A DNA stretch of 64,000 nucleotides from Chaetoderma sp. LZ-2023a (lineage: Eukaryota; Mollusca; Caudofoveata; Chaetodermatida; Chaetodermatidae), in assembly GCA_034401795.1 (NCBI GenBank), contig CM067370.1, forward strand, positions 57,581,295-57,645,294, in the 5' to 3' direction. A model generated the notes under the pieces. That model saw only the letters and a program-made list of their open reading frames with translations, ran no database searches and had not been told where the DNA came from. Shown here one piece after another: positions 57,585 to 64,000 of this stretch. Position 1 is the first letter of the stretch. The number at the start of each line of letters is the position of its first letter. A program made the translations under genes and the position numbers.

Positions 57585-57700
57585 CCACTTGCAGGCCGGG
57601 AGATGATTTTTATTGGAGGTGTATCACTGGAATGACCGGCTCCGGTCATTCCAGTGATGGATTTTCAGGAATGGTCTTCTCTCGGCTTGTGAATGGATTT
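57585..57700. repeat. Foldback MITE with a minimal loop
   Basis: ATCACTGGAATGACCGGCTC meets GGTCATTCCAGTGATGGATT almost without a loop. The outer arms GGCCGGGAGATGATTTTTAT and ATGGTCTTCTCTCGGCTTG pair imperfectly. Confidence 0.75.
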
Positions 57701-57894
57701 TCCCTAAACACCGTCACCGCTTTCGCCATCAATATCCTTTTGCTGTTATGTTTTGGTAATTTGTATCCAAACTGATTAATCGTGTAATCACAATTATTCT
57801 TAAATAATCGATCGCGATTACTCAGCTATTTCAGCTGCTAATCATCATACTTGAACAATTGTGAAAAACTTCAACTGTATAAAATAGGTAAATT

Positions 57895-58562
57895 CCAACC
57901 TCTTATTTACTTTCTTTAATAACATCGGTCACGAAAATTGTCATTTTGCTGTGTTAATGTATGTTCAATTAAAGGCCAAGGGAAGACTGTTTTTTGGGGG
58001 GATGTATCATGGGAATGACTTGCCCGAGAATCGAGCCAGGCATTCCAGTGATACAATTCCAAGAGTAGTCTTCTATTGGCCTTCCAAATGCCCATCAGTG
58101 GGCTGAAAATGGTCAATTCCAACTGCTTATTTACTTTCTTTTTAATAACATCGGTCACAAAAATTGTCATTTTGCTCTGTTAATGTATGTCCAATTAAAG
58201 GCCAAGGGAAGACTGGTTTTCTTTTAGGATGTATCACTGGAGGGACTTGCTCGAGAATCGAGCCAGGCATTCCAGTGTTACAATTCCAAAAATAGTCTTC
58301 TATTGGCCTCCCAAATGCCCTTCACTGGGCTGAAAGTGGTTAATTCCAAACGCTTACTTACTTTTTTAATAACATCGGTCACAAAAATTGTCATTTTGCT
58401 CTGTGAATGTATGTCCAATTAAAGGCCAAGGGAAGACTGTTTTTTTGTGGATGTATCACTGGAATGACTTGCCCGAGAATCGAGCCAGGCATTCCAGTGA
58501 TACAATTCCAAAAATAGTACTCTGTTGGCCTCCCAAATGCCCTTCACTGGGCTGTAAATGGT
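57895..58562. repeat. Tandem array, three units of about 225 bp each carrying a foldback MITE
   Basis: AACATCGGTCAC starts recur at 57921, 58147 and 58371. Each unit holds a hairpin of the CACTGGAATGACTTGCCCGAG type, so the MITE was amplified together with its flank. Confidence 0.9.
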
Positions 58563-59005
58563 AAACAATCTAATTTTCTTGCTCATCTGGGTTCATGAAG
58601 GTTATTCCTGGTAATCCGCCTCTGTAACCGCTGGCTCGACTAGTTGATTCAGCTGTTTCAGTTGTTGATTTTCAGAGATGACCTCCACCGGACTACTAAT
58701 GGATACTTTAAGATGACCATAGACCACTATTATTAGCATTTGTCATTATTATTAACCCTTTGACACCCATACCAGCAGCTTCTGTAGTAATTTAGATTTT
58801 CTTGAACAAATTCATGGCTTAAAGGGTTAATTATCATTACCTATCCCAACCAATGATCAGCTCTCATCATTTCAATTTTCAGTTGTGTACATGTAACAGC
58901 AACATAGAATATTTTTGCCTGATTGAAACTAAGCCGTGTATAATCTTGCCAAAACAAGGAAAATATCTCTGGCATCTTCCTCCCCTAAACTCTTTCCAAC
59001 CATAG

Positions 59006-60107
59006 TTGTTTCGGCTTTTTTCTTCTATCCTTACCATGTCAACCAAATTCCCCTGCTCATCCTGTAAGAGACCTGTTAGAACTAATCAAAAAGCCTTATT
59101 ATGTGACTTGTGTTCGGAGTGGGTTCACTTAAGATGTTCTAAACTCACTGCTTCTGATTATCTCCATCTTGAGTTAGATGATCAGCCATGGTGGTGTCTA
59201 AACTGCAACAAATCTTTATTCCCTTTCAATCACATTAATGATGATGCTGACTACACACTTGCAATCATGAATCCACATGTTGAATATAACTACATAGAGC
59301 ACATACAAGACCTAATTCTAAATCCCTTCAAACTTAACACCCACACATATAGAGACATTAACTCAAAAGATGCTAGAACTGACTTATCCATACCTCCACA
59401 AACTTGTAACTATATGCTTCTAAGCAAATTTAATGACTTTATAACAAATATTAAAGAAAGCATTGCACTCTCACTCATGCACACAAACACTCGATCGATA
59501 CTGAAGAACAATGACAAGTTAAATAATTTCCTAGATATGAGTGCACATGAGTTTGGAATTATTGTAATTACAGACTTGGCTAAAAATAAACTCACCTACT
59601 ACTCTAGTTAACAAGAATAACTATACATATATCGAAAAGCACAGATCTGACAAAATTAACAAGGATGGTGGAGGTGGTGTAGACATGTACATAAAAGACA
59701 ATATTCAATTCATTTTGCGTGAAAACTTTTCCATAATGGAAGAATACATTGAAACAATATTTATCGAAATTCCGATTCAAAAAGGTAGAAATAAAATTGT
59801 TGGTACAATCTACAGGCCTTCTGACAGTGACAACAAACAATTCATTGAAGCTTTGAGCAGAATTCTGGATACAATACAAAAGGAAAATAAAACAGCCTAC
59901 CTTATGGGTGATTTCAATATTGATCTGCAGCAACAGAAATGTTGTCATACCAAAGACTTCATTAACTTATTAAATACCTACTTTTACTATCCGACAATAA
60001 CTAAACCAACTAGAATAACAGAATCTACGGCGACCGTCATTGACAACATATTCTGCAATAATATTAATCGCAATATCAGCAAAACTCGTCGGAATTTTTG
60101 TAACTGA
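59006..60107 (+). pseudogene. LINE PHD finger and endonuclease part
   Basis: 59036-59230 encodes a PHD-type zinc finger (CSSCKRPV, LLCDLCSEWVHLRC, QPWWCLNC). About 75 residues later, LMHTNTRSILKN begins the endonuclease domain. After a stop near 59609 and a frame change, 59685-60107 continues it with GTIYRPS and the GDFNID motif. The finger and endonuclease share one frame with only a short spacer, whereas related LINEs often put PHD in a separate first gene. Confidence 0.8.
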
Positions 60108-62302
60108 TATCTCAGATCATTTACCTATATTTCTCCTAGAAAAACAACAAACATACCAGAAACAATTCGAACAGGAAAAATTTAAATGCAGAGATTACTG
60201 TCAGGTCAACATTGAAACATTCAAAAGATCTATGTCAGAGGTCGATTGGAGCATAGTAACAGACATTCAGTCTTGTGAGCATGCCTACAACAAATTTCAT
60301 GACATCTGCACGACTATTTTTGAACAAAGCTTTCCAATGAAAGAAAGTAAAAAATATAAGCATAACCCAACTAAACCTTGGCTTACAAGTGGATTAATAG
60401 CTGCCTGTCATACAAAACATCAGCTCTACTTAACATTTATCAAGTGTCAAACTAATTACAATGAAATTCAGTTTAAAAAATATAGAAATAAATTAGATCA
60501 AATAATAAAAACAGCTAAGAAAACATATTATCACAAGAAATTTGAACAGTCTAAAAATGACATAAGAGAGACATGGAAAACCATTAAATCCCTCTTAAAC
60601 AAGACCAATACGGCACAACAGACACAATTTCTTCACAACAATAAGGTCATTACCGATAAATTCGAAATTGCCAATGGATTCAATGATTATTTCGTAAACA
60701 TAGGACCAGAACTTTCGACCAAAATCTAATCAATATCCAAGAAAAAAATTTCTGATTACCTTACAGGCAGCTATCAATCATCATTCTTCGTTAACCCTAC
60801 TAACACTGAAGAGATCTTTAACGTTCTAAACAAACTCAACCCAGCCAAAAGTGCCGGAATCGATGGTTTTAAGTGGCGCATTTATAAAACCTGTGTTATG
60901 GATATCCTTATCCCACTTAGTCACATTTGCAACTTATCCCTAGCACAAGGCATTTTCCCATCAAAACTAAAAATAGCACGTGTTACACCAATTTATAAAG
61001 CCAAGGATTCTACTAACTTCTCAAACTATAGACCAGTCTCCATACTTCCACTTTTCTCCAAGTTACTAGAGCGCCTTATGTACAATCGACTGACAAATTA
61101 CCTGGACAAAAAGTCCATTTTATACAAATCGCAATATGGATTTCGTGAGAAACATTAAAAAATGCATGCAATAGCCGAAATGACATAAAAAAAATTATTG
61201 AATCACTGGAAAAAACCCAAAGTATAATAGGCATCTTCTTGGACCTTTCAAAAGCTTTCGACACTATCAACCACCAGATCTTACTAGAAAAACTTGCCTA
61301 TTATGGTATAAGAGGCAATTCACTCACCTGGTTCCAGAACTACCTAAGTAAAAGAACACAATGCATACAATATACTGAGATATGCTCTGAAAACAGGCAA
61401 TTAACTTGTGGTGTTCCTCAGGGATCTATTCTTGGCCCATTGCTGTTCCTTCTTTACATGAATGATCTACCTAACATATGCAAGCACATGTCATTAATAC
61501 TGTTCGCTGATGACACAACATAGACACCTTATACAGAAAAACAAATAAGGAAATGGAAGAAATTACTGACTGGTTTTCAAAAAACAAATTATCGTTGAAT
61601 GTTGACAAAACAAATTATATGTTATTTACAAATCTCAAACTAAAAAAAGAGGAAATTCCAAAAATCTACATAAACAAAAAAGAAATTGAGGAGGCCCTAT
61701 TTGCCAAATTCTTGGGAGTCTATTTGGATAAACATTTGACCTGGGCTAAACAAATCGAGATGGTAACAGCAAAGGTGGCAAGAGGCATAGGTGTCATACA
61801 AAGACTAAAACCTTACATGACACCAGCTACAATTAAAACCCTATACTGCACCCTTGTTCTTCCACATCTCACCTACTGTAACGCTATCTGGACGAATACA
61901 CACAAAAGCAACCTAACAAAACTACAAAGCCTACAGAAAAAGGCACTAAAACTCTTTTCTAAACCAGCAAAGGGCCAGAATATATTCAAGTCAGAAAAGC
62001 TATTAAAACTAAAAGACATAGGCAAACTACAGATGTACACCATTGTAAAGGAGTTTCACCACAATACATTACCACAATCCATAGCCTCCAATTTCACACT
62101 AAGCACAGACCTCCACAAACACAACACTAGGACAAAACACAATTTACACACTCAATTTACACGAACAGAAATAGGAAAACGACGAATTACAATAGCAGCC
62201 ACAAAACTATGGAACAGCACCAGTACAAAAATACGCGATAGTATATTAAACCTGAAATCCTTTAAGAAGATTGCCAGGGAATCTATAATCGACAAATACT
62301 AA
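60040..62302 (+). pseudogene. LINE reverse transcriptase part
   Basis: 60040-60729 is the linker between endonuclease and RT. After a TAA at 60727 the same frame gives NPAKSAGIDGF and NYRPVSILPLFSKLLERL (to 61158). After a frameshift, 61239-61523 gives FLDLSKAFDTINH, GVPQGSILGPLLF and the catalytic FADDT. After another frameshift, 61553-62302 gives WFSKNKLSLNVDKTNYM, FLGVYLDKHLTW and a normal C-terminal domain ending in TAA. All RT motifs are present but in four frames' worth of pieces. Confidence 0.88.
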
Positions 62303-62369
62303 ATTAATATATTTATACCTGATGGTCACAGATTCTCTGCTAATTAATAATAATACAAGCCTAAGACAT

Positions 62370-62410
62370 TCCACCACCACCACCACCACCACCACCACCA
62401 CCACCACCAC
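62370..62410. repeat. (CCA)n microsatellite in the LINE 3' region
   Basis: Thirteen or so perfect CCA units. Confidence 0.95.
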
Positions 62411-63419
62411 AACTATAGATAAACTAACCTAAGCTAATAATTGAAGTAATAAGTCTAAACACAAACATACTTCCCAGTTTACTTTCACTACTACTACACC
62501 TAAATATCCCACATACGATCAACGCATCTATTGATTCTTAACAACTCTAACTATCTCAACTTTATATTACAGTGATGAGCTCTTCCCTGCCCCCCACCCC
62601 ACCCCACCATCAGTAGCATACAAAAGTCCTATATAATAATAAACCACTCCAAACTAAATTTAAATAAACTGAGATAAGGATGTAATTAGGGAGTATATGT
62701 ATAATATATGTTTAATTAAGTCAGTAAATATGTATGAGTGTATTTAAATATTAATGCCATAAATATGTGTTTGAATGTCATGTGTTTTATGTTTGTGCAC
62801 ATAGTGGCATATATCTATGTAGACAACAAAGAAGGGACAGCCCTACCCACCCACCGCTTAATGGAAGACATATGTATTAAATACATATATATATATATGA
62901 CATATATATCAAAGTTTATGTCTGAACTCCACAAAACAAACCAAAATAGTACTGGACTTCCTATTATTGGTCCTGATATCTCTAAAAACAATGATTTTAA
63001 CCAAATTATATGTATTTGAACCATTTTAGACCTTCATGTTTCTAGCTTAGACTCCCAATAGCATTACCCAAAAAGTCCCAGACTTCCTGTATTTAGAAGT
63101 TTGTTGAAACCCTGGTATGTGTGTATGTATGTGTATGTTTGTATGTATGTATGTATTGTACGTTATAAGTACCAGAAAGGTAGTCAAGTCCCTGTATAAG
63201 TTTTTGTATCAAGGTAGCTTTTCAGCATTCTGTCACTGTGCCACTGTCTTGTGTGTCTTATATATGTTAATGTACAAATGTTTTGTAATGTGTGTAAGGA
63301 GTCCATCACTCAATAGGCCATGCCTTTGATGGACTGCCTGTTTAGATTATATTTACATGTATAGAAAAAACCATGAAATAAAGCAACTTTGAACTTTGAA
63401 CTTTCTCTATGTAGTAGGT

Positions 63420-64000
63420 AGCAATTTTATTCAGCCTTCATATTATTATTAAAAAAATAAAAATAAAAAGGAACATCTACTCATCAGAAAGAAGCCACCT
63501 GCAAAGTATTATTAAATTATTTTAAGCAATTCAGTATCTGCCGTCTACGAGAATATTGATAAAAATCATGTTTTTTCATTAAAAAAATATTTTCGCCAAA
63601 AATCTTGGACCTATAAACGAGAATTATTCAAAAGGCACATCTGCATATGATAAGTGAGGCATACACACAGTTCCATTAAAATATCTAAAGCGCTTCTGTA
63701 TGATGTGGTGTTTAGGAGGAAATTGACAAAAATCATGATTTCTTTGCATTAAAAAGCTAATTTTCCCCCAAAACCTTGGTCCGATAAAAGTGACGCCGTC
63801 AAAATGCACATCTGCGTATCATAACTGAGGCATACACCAAGTTTCATTAAAATATATGAAGCGGTTCTGTATGATATGCTGTTTACGAAATATAGTGGAC
63901 AGCGAGACAGATGGATGGGCAGACAGACAGAGAGACAGACAGACACAGTGATTACTATAGGGCTTCCGCACCGGAAAGGTGCGAGGCCCTAATTACATCC
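63420..64000. repeat. Dispersed repeat with internal duplication
   Basis: Two units of about 180 bp (63540-63715 and 63716-63890) share ATTGA(T/C)AAAAATCATG and GCACATCTGC(A/G)TAT blocks. A GACAGACAGAGAGACAGACA run follows, then GGGCTTCCGCACCGGAAAGG and GTGCGAGGCCCTAAT, a short hairpin. The layout resembles common molluscan repeats. It runs off the window. Confidence 0.6.

Larger units (their letters stand above)
58900..63402 (+). mobile_element. CR1/jockey-group LINE, near full length but degenerate
   Basis: It carries a PHD-finger start, an AP-like endonuclease, RT and a long 3' region with (CCA)n (62370-62410). It ends in AATAAA and a TTGAACTTTGAACTTT tail (63374-63402), the short 3' repeats typical of CR1/L2-type LINEs. 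At least five frame breaks make it inactive. It is antisense to KIF22 and lies in the intron upstream of the NLS-like exon. Confidence 0.85.

Overview
This is animal nuclear DNA from a large, AT-rich, intron-rich genome crowded with transposable elements. There is no bacterial-style gene packing. The mix (Tc1 and mariner DNA transposons, DIRS-type tyrosine-recombinase retroelements, a Penelope-like fragment, a PHD-finger LINE, many foldback MITEs and molluscan-looking dispersed repeats) suggests a marine invertebrate, most likely a mollusc. The species assignment is inference.

Host gene. One real host gene is supported: the 3' half of a KIF22/Kid-type chromokinesin on the minus strand. Six coding exons (55999-55873, 55168-54780, 45854-45708, 34643-34519, 33000-32941, 20350-20312) have GT-AG borders and agree in phase at all five junctions. 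They encode a nuclear-localisation-like basic stretch, a coiled coil and the C-terminal helix-hairpin-helix typical of KIF22. The motor domain must lie beyond 64000.

Left third (1-15000). This is a nested graveyard. A gene of an uncharacterised metazoan family (conserved TGCDTTS motif, predicted PIN/FEN-like nuclease half) is split into an N-terminal piece (621-2090) and a C-terminal piece (13228-15011). Between them lie copies of an ORF-less repeat of about 3-5 kb that carries a heat-shock-type promoter. They also enclose a mariner split by one of those copies, and a Tc1 element inserted inside that copy.

Middle and right. Introns of the KIF22 gene hold two nearly identical 7-kb DIRS elements (20746-27776 and 46283-53299, both in gene orientation) and a diverged, internally deleted relative (29376-32182). 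All three show inverted terminal repeats and an internal complementary region. All three also keep a tiny 5' coding exon that implies an intron in gag. The 46-53 kb copy has long open gag, RT/RNase H/methyltransferase and recombinase frames. Other introns hold a candidate TIR transposon with a LINE fragment inside (36339-38841), a Penelope-like fragment (43690-44713), a degenerate CR1-like LINE (about 58900-63402), a 21-bp satellite just 3' of the gene (16990-17588), and at least four families of palindromic MITEs.

No tRNA, rRNA or CRISPR was recognised.
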